Source of the DNA: an uncultured Rubripirellula sp.
GTDB taxonomy: Bacteria; Planctomycetota; Planctomycetia; Pirellulales; Pirellulaceae
Direction of reading: 5' to 3'
DNA length: 64,000 nucleotides
Assembly (NCBI GenBank): GCA_938045805.1
Contig: CALIBL010000001.1
Location: 1 to 64,000, forward strand
The notes under the pieces were generated by a model, which was not told where the DNA came from, ran no database searches, and saw only the letters and a program-made list of their open reading frames with translations. Every line of letters starts with the position of its first letter. The stretch's first letter is position 1. This document shows positions 8,886-17,594 of this stretch, one piece after another. Both the position numbers and the translations under genes were made by a program.

Positions 8886-10256
8886 ATGCACGACAAATAT
8901 TCTGAAATTTCAGCCCATTGGCACGGCTTTACGCAGATGGCGAGTTACGAACCTTTGGTGATCCGCCAAGCTGAGGGTGTGTGGCTAACAACCATCGACG
9001 ATCGGCGTCTGTTGGATGGTGTTGCAAGTCTATGGTGCAATGTTCATGGGCATGCAAAAAAAGAAATCAATCAAGCTATCGTCGAACAGTTAGACCGTGT
9101 GGCGCACATCACGACGCTTGGAATGTCGTGCGATACCACCGAGTTGTTAGCACAAGAGTTGGTTCGGTGCACCCCCGGTGATCTTTCGCACGTTTTTTTT
9201 AGCAGCGATGGTTCGTCCGCTGTCGAAGCTGCGATCAAGATGGCATTTCAGTACTGGCAGCAGACCGGACAATCCTCTCGACGCAAGACAAAGTATCTAG
9301 CTCTTCATTCCGCCTACCACGGCGATACAACTGGTGCTGTGTCGCTCGGTGGCATTGAATATTTCCACAAGCTTTTTGCTCCGATCCTTTTTACACCGAT
9401 TCGGGGGCCTCTGCCCTGCTCTTATCGTCGGCCTGAAGGTGTCAGCGAAGAAGATGCGAGTCAGTATTATGCTTCGAGGGTTGAATCATTACTGAAGCAA
9501 CATCACGAAGAACTTGCCGCTGTGGTGATGGAGCCACTAGTTCAGGGTGCCGCAGGAATGATCACGCATCCCAAAGGTTTTCTACGTCGAATCAGAGAAC
9601 TTTGCGATCGGTACGATGTTCTCTTGGTGTGTGATGAGGTGGCAACGGGATTTGGTAGAACGGGAACGCTGTTTGCATGTGAGCAGGAGCAAGTAACTCC
9701 TGATATTCTTTGTCTTGGTAAAGGCCTCACCGGAGGCTATTTGCCGATGGCCGCAACGATTGCTCGTCCCAAGATATATGATGTATTCTTGGGGCCCGTT
9801 GCCGCATCCAAGCAATTCTTTCATGGACATACTTTTGCTGGAAATCCGCTCGCAGCAGCAGCAGCCTTGGCTTCGCTATCCCTGTTTGAAAAAGAAAGTG
9901 TTCTCAGTGACGTAGTGCCGAAGTCAGAGCATTTGCGTTTAAGGTTGGATGTTCTCAAGGATTGCCCACATGTAGGAAGTATCCGAGGACGTGGTTTAAT
10001 GGTTGGAATTGAACTCGTTCAGGACCGTGAATCAAAAACAGCATTTGATCCCGCTCTTTTGTTGGGGCGTAAGGTTTGTGAGCTCGCTACGAAACTCGGT
10101 GTCTGGATACGTCCCCTCGGTGATGTTGTGATTCTGATGCCGCCTCTGTCGATTCAGGAAACTGAGCTGAACATGCTTGCTGATGTCGTTGTTAGCAGCA
10201 TCCAAGAGGTTGTGAATGGTTTTGATCCTGCAATCAAAATTCATACATCTTTGTGA
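8886..10256 (+). CDS. bioA: Adenosylmethionine-8-amino-7-oxononanoate aminotransferase (biotin synthesis)
   Basis: PLP enzyme that makes 7,8-diaminopelargonate from KAPA with S-adenosylmethionine as amino donor. The 456 residues follow the BioA pattern: N-terminal GVWLTTIDDRRLLDG, SLWCNVHGHAKKEIN, the PLP phosphate site SSDGSSAVEAAIK, SAYHGDTTGAVSLGG, the cofactor aspartate in CDEVATGFGRTG, the Schiff-base lysine in LGKGLTGGYLP, and HGHTFAGNPLA. ATG at 8886 is chosen because the conserved WHGFTQM region follows closely; upstream residues in the open frame look non-coding. No clear Shine-Dalgarno is present. It is divergent from ruvB, with no other biotin gene in the window. A generic class III aminotransferase is the alternative, but the motifs fit BioA well. 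Confidence 0.93.
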   Translation: MHDKYSEISAHWHGFTQMASYEPLVIRQAEGVWLTTIDDRRLLDGVASLWCNVHGHAKKEINQAIVEQLDRVAHITTLGMSCDTTELLAQELVRCTPGDLSHVFFSSDGSSAVEAAIKMAFQYWQQTGQSSRRKTKYLALHSAYHGDTTGAVSLGGIEYFHKLFAPILFTPIRGPLPCSYRRPEGVSEEDASQYYASRVESLLKQHHEELAAVVMEPLVQGAAGMITHPKGFLRRIRELCDRYDVLLVCDEVATGFGRTGTLFACEQEQVTPDILCLGKGLTGGYLPMAATIARPKIYDVFLGPVAASKQFFHGHTFAGNPLAAAAALASLSLFEKESVLSDVVPKSEHLRLRLDVLKDCPHVGSIRGRGLMVGIELVQDRESKTAFDPALLLGRKVCELATKLGVWIRPLGDVVILMPPLSIQETELNMLADVVVSSIQEVVNGFDPAIKIHTSL

Positions 10257-10392
10257 GTCATTTTTTTGTATCATGAAGCAGACTTCAAAGAAGATTCGCG
10301 CCGATGTTCGGTAGTTAGGATTGCTTTGCAAGACCAGCTTTTTGACGGCAAGTATCTTGAAACGCTTTCCGCTAGACAGGAGTGAGGATGTG

Positions 10393-11025
10393 ATGGGTAG
10401 TTGTCAGCCTGAAGACTCTAGCTCGGAAACGCAGTCTGACCCTCAGTCAGAATCCGCTTGGACAGGGACACCTATTTCCACTGATGATCCAGAGATTGTT
10501 GCGAAGTACGAGCCTTACCTTCGAATGCTCGCAAGAACTCGAATGCGACGCGCCTACCAAGCGAAGATGGGTCCCTCCGACCTCGTGCAGCAAGCAATGT
10601 TGCAAGCCGTTCAAGCGTTTGATCAATTTCGAGGACGAACGGAAGAAGAGTTGATGGCTTGGTTACGTCAGATACTCGCGAGGCACCTGTGTCATGTAGA
10701 TCGAGATTTGCACCGAGATAAACGAGATATTCGGCGTGAGCATTCCATGGAGCAGCAACTAGCTGCATCCTCGATGAGGATCCGCAATCTACTTGCGGGA
10801 GACGGAGCAACTCCCAGCCAAAATGTCATGCTCGGAGAGCACGTCATGCGGCTTTCGGATGCAATTGATCGGTTGCCTGAGTCTCAAGGCGAGGCGATCC
10901 GTCTTCACTATATCGAGGGCCTGAAGTTAAGCGAAGTCGCAGAACAACTTGGGAAAACGTCAGGCTCGATCGCGGGTTTAATGCACCGAGGTATGAAAAC
11001 ACTTCGAACGCAGTTGGGGTCATGA
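10393..11025 (+). CDS. ECF-type RNA polymerase sigma factor
   Basis: A 210-residue sigma-70 family protein. Region 2 is seen in YLRMLARTRMRRAYQAKMGPSDLVQQ and AFDQFRGRTEEELMAWL. Region 4, a helix-turn-helix for the -35 element, is seen in RLPESQGEAIRLHY-EGLKLSEVAEQLGKTSGSIAGLMHRG. No region 1 or 3 is present, as in extracytoplasmic-function sigmas, and the sequence style is that of the planctomycete-expanded ECF group. ATG at 10393 is favoured by AGGAG at 10378-10382 and GAGG at 10384-10387. An N-terminal acidic Ser/Glu-rich stretch precedes region 2. No anti-sigma gene or protein kinase lies beside it, so its signal is unknown. It converges on an aldehyde dehydrogenase gene. Confidence 0.93.
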   Translation: MGSCQPEDSSSETQSDPQSESAWTGTPISTDDPEIVAKYEPYLRMLARTRMRRAYQAKMGPSDLVQQAMLQAVQAFDQFRGRTEEELMAWLRQILARHLCHVDRDLHRDKRDIRREHSMEQQLAASSMRIRNLLAGDGATPSQNVMLGEHVMRLSDAIDRLPESQGEAIRLHYIEGLKLSEVAEQLGKTSGSIAGLMHRGMKTLRTQLGS

Positions 11026-11072
11026 AACGCGAACTTTGGCTAATCCGGTGCAGTCGATTTCGAGGTTCACTT

Positions 11073-11103
11073 GCAATGGAAGGCACGTTATTCCTTCCAT
11101 TGC
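11073..11103. terminator. Hairpin between convergent sigma and aldehyde dehydrogenase genes
   Basis: GCAATGGAAGG (11073-11083) and CCTTCCATTGC (11093-11103) form a perfect 11-bp stem with a 9-nt loop midway between the two converging stops. The symmetrical position suggests a two-way transcription end, but neither side has an immediate T-run. Confidence 0.5.
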
Positions 11104-11147
11104 CTATCCCATTCTGATTTTTACGCAAGCTTTGTTGCGCGGGCTGT

Positions 11148-12641
11148 TTAGAGCGGTCGAACCACTGAAGTGGTTCGCCAGTAATCCAGCAACGTTTCGA
11201 TTGAGAGAACTCCGCCTCCCATACCGCTTTTGTTGATCCCTCCGTAGGGAACTCCGTGAGCAAAGACGTTGTGAGCATTGATCCAACTGTTGCCAGCGAT
11301 CATTGCCTCTGCAACCCTTGATGCTCGATCGAGGTCTTGACTCCAAACGCTATTGGCTAGGCCGTAATCTGTTTGGTTAACCATCGAGATGGCTTCTTCC
11401 TCCGATGAAAACTTGGCAAGGTAGGCAACTGGCCCGAAAATCTCTTCGCGTGCCGCAATGTTGTCGAGTGAGCCTGCTAATAAAGCTGGCTTGACGTAAT
11501 GCCCTGAGCAGCCATCAACATTGGCTACACCTCCCTCAAGGATACAGGTCGCTCCTTCGGCTTGTCCTTTCTCAAGGTAACCAAGAATTCTTTGCCTCTG
11601 TTTTTCATTGACCACGGGACCCATTTGTGTCGTGTCCGCTAGTTGATGCCCCACCTGTATGTTTTTCAGTTTTTCCGTGCACAGACTGGAAAACTGTTCA
11701 TAGATTTTTTCGTGGATTAGCCAGCGAGTTGCATCACAGCAGACCTGGCCAGTGTGGAATGTGATCGCTCCAACTAATTTTTCGGCAGTGTCCTCAAGAT
11801 CGACGTCGTCAAACACGACCGCCGCACCTTTTCCACCAAGTTCAAGTTTCACCGGGATGAGGTTGTGGCCGCAAGCTTGGCCGACTAAGCGACCGACTTC
11901 GGGTGATCCAGTGAATGACATACGTTTGATTTTTGGGTTTTGGCTGAGCGCTGCGCCGGCAGTTTCACCTCGACCGGTCACCACATTGATGACTCCATCT
12001 GGAATCCCCACCCGCTTGGCGAGTTTCGCTAGATAGATGGCTGATAGTGAGGTGTCCTCCGCCGGTTTGATCACGACGGTGTTTCCGGCCGCCAAAGCGG
12101 GCGCAATCCCCCAGCCAATGAGCAAGAAAGGAAAGTTCCATGGAAAAATAAAGCCACAAGCTCCCCAAGGCTGCTGAACCGTCCAGGCCTCGTGTCCTGC
12201 TACCGCGAGGGTTTTGCGTTTAGGGAGATTCTGCGACAGAGAAATGAAGTACCTGAAGGTGTCTACAAAATTCTGAACGTCGCCTTGGGCTTGTGATTCA
12301 ACTTTGCCAGCATCGAGTGACTCAATTTGCGCTATGACTTCCTTTTTTCTTTCCACTTCGTCGGCGAGGCGATGCAAAAGCGCACCTCGCTCACCTGCTG
12401 GAAGCTTGGACCATGATTCCTGTAGAAATGCTTCTTTGGCAATTTCTACTGCCTGACTAACTTCTACTGCGGTCAGATCATCAATTTCAGCGATCTTTTC
12501 ACCAGTTCCTGGATCATGGACATCAATTGTGTTACCGCTTGGGCTGCGAAGATCCGCTCCCCCAGCAAATCCGCTAAATCGGCCTTGGCTTAGAAATTCC
12601 TGGACGTCAGGAAGTAGCTTGGATGAAATTGATTGATTCAT
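11148..12641 (-). CDS. NAD(P)-dependent aldehyde dehydrogenase
   Basis: A 497-residue ALDH-superfamily enzyme that oxidises an aldehyde to its acid. It shows the IFPWNFPFLL cofactor motif, KPAEDTSLSA, SFTGSPEVGR, the general-base glutamate in LELGGKGAA, the catalytic cysteine in HTGQVCCDATRW, EEIFGPVAYL, and the C-terminal NKSGMGGGVLS. The overall style is that of betaine-aldehyde or broad-range ALDH1/2-like enzymes; the substrate cannot be assigned. The start ATG gives the normal family length. It is transcribed alone on the minus strand, with the long gap before the Nudix-like gene as its promoter region. Confidence 0.93.
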   Translation of the reverse strand: MNQSISSKLLPDVQEFLSQGRFSGFAGGADLRSPSGNTIDVHDPGTGEKIAEIDDLTAVEVSQAVEIAKEAFLQESWSKLPAGERGALLHRLADEVERKKEVIAQIESLDAGKVESQAQGDVQNFVDTFRYFISLSQNLPKRKTLAVAGHEAWTVQQPWGACGFIFPWNFPFLLIGWGIAPALAAGNTVVIKPAEDTSLSAIYLAKLAKRVGIPDGVINVVTGRGETAGAALSQNPKIKRMSFTGSPEVGRLVGQACGHNLIPVKLELGGKGAAVVFDDVDLEDTAEKLVGAITFHTGQVCCDATRWLIHEKIYEQFSSLCTEKLKNIQVGHQLADTTQMGPVVNEKQRQRILGYLEKGQAEGATCILEGGVANVDGCSGHYVKPALLAGSLDNIAAREEIFGPVAYLAKFSSEEEAISMVNQTDYGLANSVWSQDLDRASRVAEAMIAGNSWINAHNVFAHGVPYGGINKSGMGGGVLSIETLLDYWRTTSVVRPL

Positions 12642-12896
12642 TCGATGTTTTCCTTATGTAGTTGATGTCGTTCAGAGCTCTATCGGCAATGGAGTGACGC
12701 GATCTTAGTCCCAGCAAACAAATAGATGTATTCCCGCCCGCCTCGTGGAATCTCTTCATGTGGAGGGTTCATTGGAACTTAATTGAAAGACGGTAAAATC
12801 ATAGCGAAGTCACCGGACCCTCGGGCTGACAGTCGATGCTCAATTTGCCAAAGTATTAGCTAACGTTCGCTGTTGGTTGATGGGAGCCTTTCGGCA
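12642..12896. other. Intergenic region upstream of the aldehyde dehydrogenase and the small ORF
   Basis: Divergent promoter space of about 250 nt. I see no RNA gene and no confident -35/-10 pair. Confidence 0.3.
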
Positions 12897-13085
12897 ATGT
12901 ATCGAGAGGAGTCTTTCGCGTTAGTCGGTAGCCCTCGGCAGGTATCTCAGAAAGTACATCGTGTGCGGAGAGAGTCAGATCAGGAGCATTGTTTATTTGA
13001 TAAGGCTCCTCAAGCGGTTAAGGCCGTTTGTTCAACGCAAATAATTGATCCGGCTGTTATCGCTGGATGTAAAAAGGAGAATTGA
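12897..13085 (+). CDS. Possible small ORF (62 aa) leading into the Nudix-like gene
   Basis: The frame starts at an ATG preceded by GGGAG about 10 nt upstream and encodes a hydrophilic peptide rich in Arg, Glu and Gln (MYREESFALVGSPRQVSQ...), with three cysteines and no membrane segment. I do not recognise it. Its TGA ends 1 nt before the TTG start of the next gene, and that gene's ribosome site AAGGAG lies inside its last codons, an arrangement typical of translational coupling. It may be a real small protein, a leader peptide or chance. Confidence 0.35.
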   Translation: MYREESFALVGSPRQVSQKVHRVRRESDQEHCLFDKAPQAVKAVCSTQIIDPAVIAGCKKEN

Positions 13086-13086
13086 T

Positions 13087-13716
13087 TTGAGTTCAGTAAA
13101 TACGAGCTCGGAAGAGCATATTCTCGTTGTGCCTGCTTCAGTTATCGAAGCAATTGGCGAGATTGATGGTTTTGAAGCCGATGTGAATCGCTTCCTCAAT
13201 CCTATACTTGAAAGTGAGCAACTCTCTTTTCAGCCGCGGGGGCCGATGGAGTCCGATCCCTCGTTCAAGCAGCTAATTCCTTATGTCCTATTCGAATGGA
13301 CGGACGACAATGGAACGACTTTTCTCTTTACCTACACACGTGGTGGAGGGGGTGGGGAATCGCGGCTTCACGCAAAGAGAAGTGTTGGAGTTGGAGGGCA
13401 TATTAGTCAGGAAGATTCTAGTGATGGTACTAATACGTACCGAAATGGGATGAGACGCGAACTAGATGAAGAGGTGACGCTGAACTCTGATTACCAAGAG
13501 ACGATGGATGGACTGATTTATGATCCATCCAACGAAGTCGGTCGAGTGCATCTTGGTGTGGTACATCGCTTCATTCTTGAGAAGCCTCTGGTTAGCAGTA
13601 ACGAGTCGGACCTTGCTGAAGGCGGTTTCGTGAGTGTTGAGGAACTATTTGATGACATGGATCGTTTGGAGACATGGAGTCAGCTGGCCATCAAGGCCCT
13701 TTATGGTGCTCAGTAA
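13087..13716 (+). CDS. Nudix-like hydrolase
   Basis: A 209-residue protein with a recognisable Nudix core: GVGGHISQED followed by GMRRELDEEV, fitting the REUxEE metal- and pyrophosphate-binding part of the Nudix box, though the box carries extra residues between its halves. The N-terminal half (VVPASVIEAIGEIDGFEADVN and a strand with FLFTYTRGGGGGESRL) resembles planctomycete proteins loosely annotated as phosphoesterases. The family cleaves nucleoside diphosphates linked to another moiety; the substrate is unknown. Start TTG at 13087 is set by AAGGAG at 13074-13079, 7 nt away, better than an upstream TTG that has none. The cysteine desulfurase start is 53 nt after its stop, so the two may share a transcript. 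Confidence 0.8.
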   Translation: MSSVNTSSEEHILVVPASVIEAIGEIDGFEADVNRFLNPILESEQLSFQPRGPMESDPSFKQLIPYVLFEWTDDNGTTFLFTYTRGGGGGESRLHAKRSVGVGGHISQEDSSDGTNTYRNGMRRELDEEVTLNSDYQETMDGLIYDPSNEVGRVHLGVVHRFILEKPLVSSNESDLAEGGFVSVEELFDDMDRLETWSQLAIKALYGAQ

Positions 13717-13769
13717 AGAGAGTCAATGAATTCTACAGCATCGAATTATTCTCTCAGGATCAATGTATC

Positions 13770-14939
13770 GTGATCTACCTTGATAATCATGCGACGACAC
13801 CGTGCGACCCTGTCGCTGTGGAGCAAATGAGACCACTCTTTACCGAGTTGTTTGCAAATCCACACAGTTCACATCAGGGTGGTCAGCTTGCAGCTAATAC
13901 GATTGATGAGGCATTACAAACGATCGCTTCCACCGTGCACACACAAGTTGAAAATGTTGTTGTAACCAGTGGTGCTACGGAGAGTAATGCACTCGCAATC
14001 CGAGGTGCGGTAACTCATCCTCGGCAGAGACGTCGGCATCTTGTGACCGTGGAATCGGAGCACCCTGCGGTCTTGGACGTCATGACGGACCTCCAAGCCG
14101 ACGGATATTCTGTAACACTGGTACCCGTCGTTCCGCAGGGGCAGCCCAACGCAGGTACGGTTGATCTGAACTATCTCGAATCGGCAATCACGAGCGAAAC
14201 GGCGTTGGTGTCCGTTATGTGGGCGAATAACGAGATCGGAGCAATTAATCCGATGGCAGAGATTTCCGATTTATGTTCGCGTCATGGTTGCTTGCTACAT
14301 AGCGATGCGACTCAGGCTTTGGGGAGATTGGAGGTTGACCTTCAGTCCATCAAAATTGATCTCTTAAGCGCGACGGCTCATAAGTTTTACGGCCCCAAGG
14401 GCACGGGCTTTTTATTGGTTGGTGGTGGTGACCGTCGTGTCCGATTACGTCCGCAGATGATTGGTGGTGGACAGCAGTTTGGAATTCGTAGCGGAACCAT
14501 GAATCCAGCCGGAATCGTGGGGATGGCCGTTGCACTGCAGCGCTCTGTTATCGATTTGCGGCAGGATCCCAATCGAATCAGCCAGCTTCGCGATCGACTT
14601 TGGTCTCGGCTGTCATCCGGTATTGATGGCCTGATTTTGAATGGACCTTGTTTTGAATCGCATCTGCGATTATCCGGCAATCTGAATCTTCAACTTCCCG
14701 ATATTGAAGGACAGGCTTGGATGTCCTCGACACCAGAAATCCTATTCAGCAGCGGTTCCGCTTGCAGCGGCCACGAGCCGGCGCCCAGCCACGTATTAAC
14801 CGCATTGGGTTTGAGTGAAGCAGAGGCAAGACGCAGTGTTCGTTTTGGAGTCGGTCGTTTTACAGAGATCGGAGAAGTTGAGGCAGCTGCAGATCAGCTA
14901 ATCGAGGCTTACTCCAACCTCGCTAAACTGCAGAATTAA
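13770..14939 (+). CDS. Cysteine desulfurase (NifS/IscS family)
   Basis: PLP-dependent enzyme that takes sulfur from cysteine to form an enzyme persulfide for Fe-S clusters or thiolated tRNA. The 389 residues show IYLDNHATTPCDP at the start, VVTSGATESNALA, VMWANNEIGAINP, HSDATQALGR, the PLP lysine in ATAHKFYGPKGTG, and the mobile catalytic-cysteine loop SSGSACSGHEP. GTG at 13770 places the conserved YLDNHATT motif right at the N-terminus as in homologues, and AGGA lies 10 nt before it. It is probably co-transcribed with the Nudix-like gene upstream. No iscU, iscR or sufBCD genes are in the window, so whether it is the IscS or a more specialised paralogue is open. Confidence 0.94.
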   Translation: MIYLDNHATTPCDPVAVEQMRPLFTELFANPHSSHQGGQLAANTIDEALQTIASTVHTQVENVVVTSGATESNALAIRGAVTHPRQRRRHLVTVESEHPAVLDVMTDLQADGYSVTLVPVVPQGQPNAGTVDLNYLESAITSETALVSVMWANNEIGAINPMAEISDLCSRHGCLLHSDATQALGRLEVDLQSIKIDLLSATAHKFYGPKGTGFLLVGGGDRRVRLRPQMIGGGQQFGIRSGTMNPAGIVGMAVALQRSVIDLRQDPNRISQLRDRLWSRLSSGIDGLILNGPCFESHLRLSGNLNLQLPDIEGQAWMSSTPEILFSSGSACSGHEPAPSHVLTALGLSEAEARRSVRFGVGRFTEIGEVEAAADQLIEAYSNLAKLQN

Positions 14940-15181
14940 CAGCGTGAGGTTAATCAGCTGAGTTGTATGGATACCAATTGCTGGGTGAATATATCGGATT
15001 GGCCTATCTCGCCCCTTTCCCTTGGGTGCTCTGGATCCCCTGTTTTGCCTACGGGATCTCTCTTTACTCTCTATTCTTTCAACCGATACGATACGTACTT
15101 AGGTTAGTATCATCGATGCAGGATGAGTGAAGACCGTGCGTCTTATTTGTGGGACGTTTCGATCAACACGGGAATGGGAAA

Positions 15182-16579
15182 ATGAATGGACTGAAAATGC
15201 TTTTGATGACCACGGTGTTGTCTGGCATTTTGGGTCAACCACTTTCATTCGCATGGGACGGGGCTAACGTTGGCGTAACCGCGACGAGCGGTTCTGGAGA
15301 GGTTGGTCTTAGCGAAGGTCGGTCAACCGCCGCGATTCCTATTCCCGAGATGAATTCGGATCGTTTGAATCATCCGCTGGAGGGATCTACGCCACTTCCT
15401 GCAGCTGGCGATGATGCTGATTCCAACTCGACGGTTCTTGCCTTGCCTGCATTGAACGTGAATTCACAGGACGAATTCAATTATCCTCCGGCTTCAAGTA
15501 TGAATCCATCGGACCGGCAGGAGAGCCTACTCGAGCTTCCAAATCGTAATTTGGGGGTTTCAACAGACTTTCAATGGGTTGACGAGGCTCGGGTTGAGAA
15601 TCGTTTGATCTCGCCCCCTGGCGATCAGTTTGATGGGATTCCTGGGCAGCCGCGACAAGTTGGCAATCAGGATGTTGGCAATTGGCGACACGCACGAGTT
15701 CGAGTTGGTGGGCCAACAACGGACTCAACAAGCGTCGAAGATGGACAATGGAGTACTCTCCCGTTTGACTCTACTGACTCATCCATGGCATCTCCTTTTT
15801 CCTCTACACCATCTGCTTTGGGCGAACTGAACGCCAGCTCAGCAACAAATTCTCGACTAGACAAATCTGAAGGTTTCCACAGCGTGGAAGCTGATCTTTC
15901 GTTGCAGGGCCGCAGTTCAGGTGTTCCGCCGAATCAGTTTACTGATGGATTTGGACAACTCCCACAAGGGTTACAGTTACCATCAAAAACGATTCAACCT
16001 CGATTGGAGCGGTCCTCAGATGCCGACGAAGTGATCTCAGGGATGATCACGCAAACATTTTCGGATCCGAAGATGCAGAGTGAGAGTATTGTTCCAAGTG
16101 ACGAGATTAGCATCGGTAGGGTGACCACCGAAAACACCGAAGGCAGTGCTCGCGACTCTTGGGAAGCAGGATCTGTCTTTGCTGCCACTGGGGAACCGCT
16201 AGGACTCAGCGAACAACAAGTCCCATCAAATGATTTTGATAGCATCACAAGGCAGCCAAACTCTTTGGCGAACAGCCGGATTCAAGGCATGGGTTCTATC
16301 AATCCCAGTCAGGGTGAATTTATTGATTCACAAGGTACTGCGAGGCGTTTTCCCGAAAACGCAGGCTATTCTGTGGTTGATACGGTAGAGGCTGACGCGG
16401 CGAATCAAAGTGGCAGAAATGGGTACGAAGCCGGAAGAGTGACGGAACCGCAATCGTTTCTGCCGGGGCTTTTGTTGGTCTCGTTGATCTCGAATATCTA
16501 TTTAATTTTCTGGCTGAAGCGTCTCAGAACGCAATTTCGTGACTTGCTCACCACCAAGAGGATAGCGAATCACGGCTAG
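15182..16579 (+). CDS. Secreted, C-terminally anchored protein of unknown function
   Basis: I do not recognise a domain. The 465-residue product has a signal peptide (MNGLKMLLMTTVLSGILG up to LSFA) and then about 400 residues of low-complexity sequence rich in Ser, Gly, Asn, Gln, Asp and Pro with no cysteines, probably disordered. Near the end is one membrane segment (LPGLLLVSLISNIYLIFWL) followed by a basic tail (KRLRTQFRDLLTTKRIANHG). That topology puts the long part outside and the basic tail in the cytoplasm. ATG at 15182 is chosen over one 11 codons upstream because it starts the signal peptide cleanly. It stands alone between a cysteine desulfurase and a response regulator, with a weak terminator after it. 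Confidence 0.7.
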   Translation: MNGLKMLLMTTVLSGILGQPLSFAWDGANVGVTATSGSGEVGLSEGRSTAAIPIPEMNSDRLNHPLEGSTPLPAAGDDADSNSTVLALPALNVNSQDEFNYPPASSMNPSDRQESLLELPNRNLGVSTDFQWVDEARVENRLISPPGDQFDGIPGQPRQVGNQDVGNWRHARVRVGGPTTDSTSVEDGQWSTLPFDSTDSSMASPFSSTPSALGELNASSATNSRLDKSEGFHSVEADLSLQGRSSGVPPNQFTDGFGQLPQGLQLPSKTIQPRLERSSDADEVISGMITQTFSDPKMQSESIVPSDEISIGRVTTENTEGSARDSWEAGSVFAATGEPLGLSEQQVPSNDFDSITRQPNSLANSRIQGMGSINPSQGEFIDSQGTARRFPENAGYSVVDTVEADAANQSGRNGYEAGRVTEPQSFLPGLLLVSLISNIYLIFWLKRLRTQFRDLLTTKRIANHG

Positions 16580-16628
16580 TCCTTCGGGCGACTTTTCTAA
16601 CTAAGTGCGGCCGTACTCGCCATCAAAA

Positions 16629-16650
16629 GCACCAAAATGGTGTGTTTTTC
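16629..16650 (+). terminator. Weak rho-independent terminator
   Basis: CACCA/TGGTG (16630-16634 and 16638-16642) with an AAA loop is followed by TGTTTTT. The stem is only 5 bp, so it is a modest candidate for ending the preceding secreted-protein gene. Confidence 0.4.
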
Positions 16651-16832
16651 GGTACCTACTTCGGGGGATCTGTTTTTTCTTTTCAAGTTCAATGGTGGTA
16701 TTCGGCGTTCTTTAGTTATGATTAGGTTACCCGTTTGGGGGAGGACCGAATCGTACGGTCGCTGACGGAAATATTTAGTGCCAATCAATATGTAACTAGA
16801 GCGAGTTTGCAGCAGACATGTCTGGAGATGCG

Positions 16833-17465
16833 ATGACTAAAAGACTGTTGGTGGTAGACGATCATGAGATCATCCGACTGGGACTTCGATTAATGCTTCA
16901 AGGTCTTGATTTGCAGATTGTCGGAGAAGCCACGAACGCAAATGAAGCGGTTGAAGCAGTCACAAATCTACGTCCAGACTTGGTTCTGATGGATGTCCGT
17001 ATGGACGGCGGCGATGGTCTTAATGCGTTGGGACGTATGAAATTGGATCATCCAGATTTACCGATCGTTTTATACTCGGCTTACGATAATCCCACATACA
17101 TTGCTCGAGCGGTTGCTTTAGGGGCTTCAGGTTACGTATTGAAATCTGCTTTGCGGCAGCGGCTCCACGAAGCACTTACGACAGCTGCTTCCGGGGAGTC
17201 TGCTTGGACTCGAGAAGAATTACGTCGCGTCACGGGTGCTTTGGCGACCCCTCGATTGAGTCAAGACATCGAGGTTCCGCTGACACAGCGTGAGAGCGAG
17301 GTGCTCCGGCAGATGGCTCTCGGGTTAACGAACAAGGAAATAGCGAAAATGCTTGGGATCAGTTACGAGACCGTTAAAGAGCATGTACAGCATATTCTGC
17401 GCAAAATTGGAGTCAGCGATCGTACACAGGCTGCGGTGTGGGCGGTTCGCAAAAATTTGGTCTAG
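16833..17465 (+). CDS. NarL/FixJ-type response regulator
   Basis: A 210-residue two-component regulator. The receiver domain has acidic pocket residues D9-D10, phospho-acceptor D54 in LVLMDVRMDGGDG, and the switch Thr/Ser and Lys in VLYSAYD and SGYVLKSA. The output is a LuxR-type helix-turn-helix: LTQRESEVLRQMALGLTNKEIAKMLGISYETVKEHV. Of two candidate ATGs 15 nt apart, the second is chosen because GGAG at 16824-16827 sits 5 nt before it. No histidine kinase is adjacent, so it is an orphan here; its kinase and targets are unknown. Confidence 0.95.
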   Translation: MTKRLLVVDDHEIIRLGLRLMLQGLDLQIVGEATNANEAVEAVTNLRPDLVLMDVRMDGGDGLNALGRMKLDHPDLPIVLYSAYDNPTYIARAVALGASGYVLKSALRQRLHEALTTAASGESAWTREELRRVTGALATPRLSQDIEVPLTQRESEVLRQMALGLTNKEIAKMLGISYETVKEHVQHILRKIGVSDRTQAAVWAVRKNLV

Positions 17466-17521
17466 AGTCCTTTGAGATTTCCTCGGCTGCGCCAGATTTC
17501 TGAGCCTTAGTCATTTGCAAA

Positions 17522-17567
17522 ACAAAAAAAGACCGACGAGGGTAATCTCGCCGGTCTTTGTTATTTA
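17522..17567. terminator. Shared two-way terminator between the response regulator and rpsA
   Basis: AGACCGACGAG (17530-17540) pairs with CTCGCCGGTCT (17547-17557) around a 6-nt loop. The plus side ends TTTGTTATTT; the minus side ends in a run of seven T. The single A-C mismatch of the plus-strand RNA becomes a G-U pair in the minus-strand RNA, so the structure is better for rpsA. Confidence 0.85.
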
Positions 17568-17594
17568 ACCTGGCTGATTGGATCAGCATAAGCG

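Noticed and set aside
11156-11175. Hairpin CGAACCAC/GTGGTTCG near the aldehyde dehydrogenase stop
   Set aside because: It lies inside the coding end and has no T-run; the intergenic hairpin at 11073-11103 is a better stop.
12873-12896. TTG start for the small ORF before the Nudix-like gene
   Set aside because: The ATG at 12897 has a better ribosome site; the extension has none.
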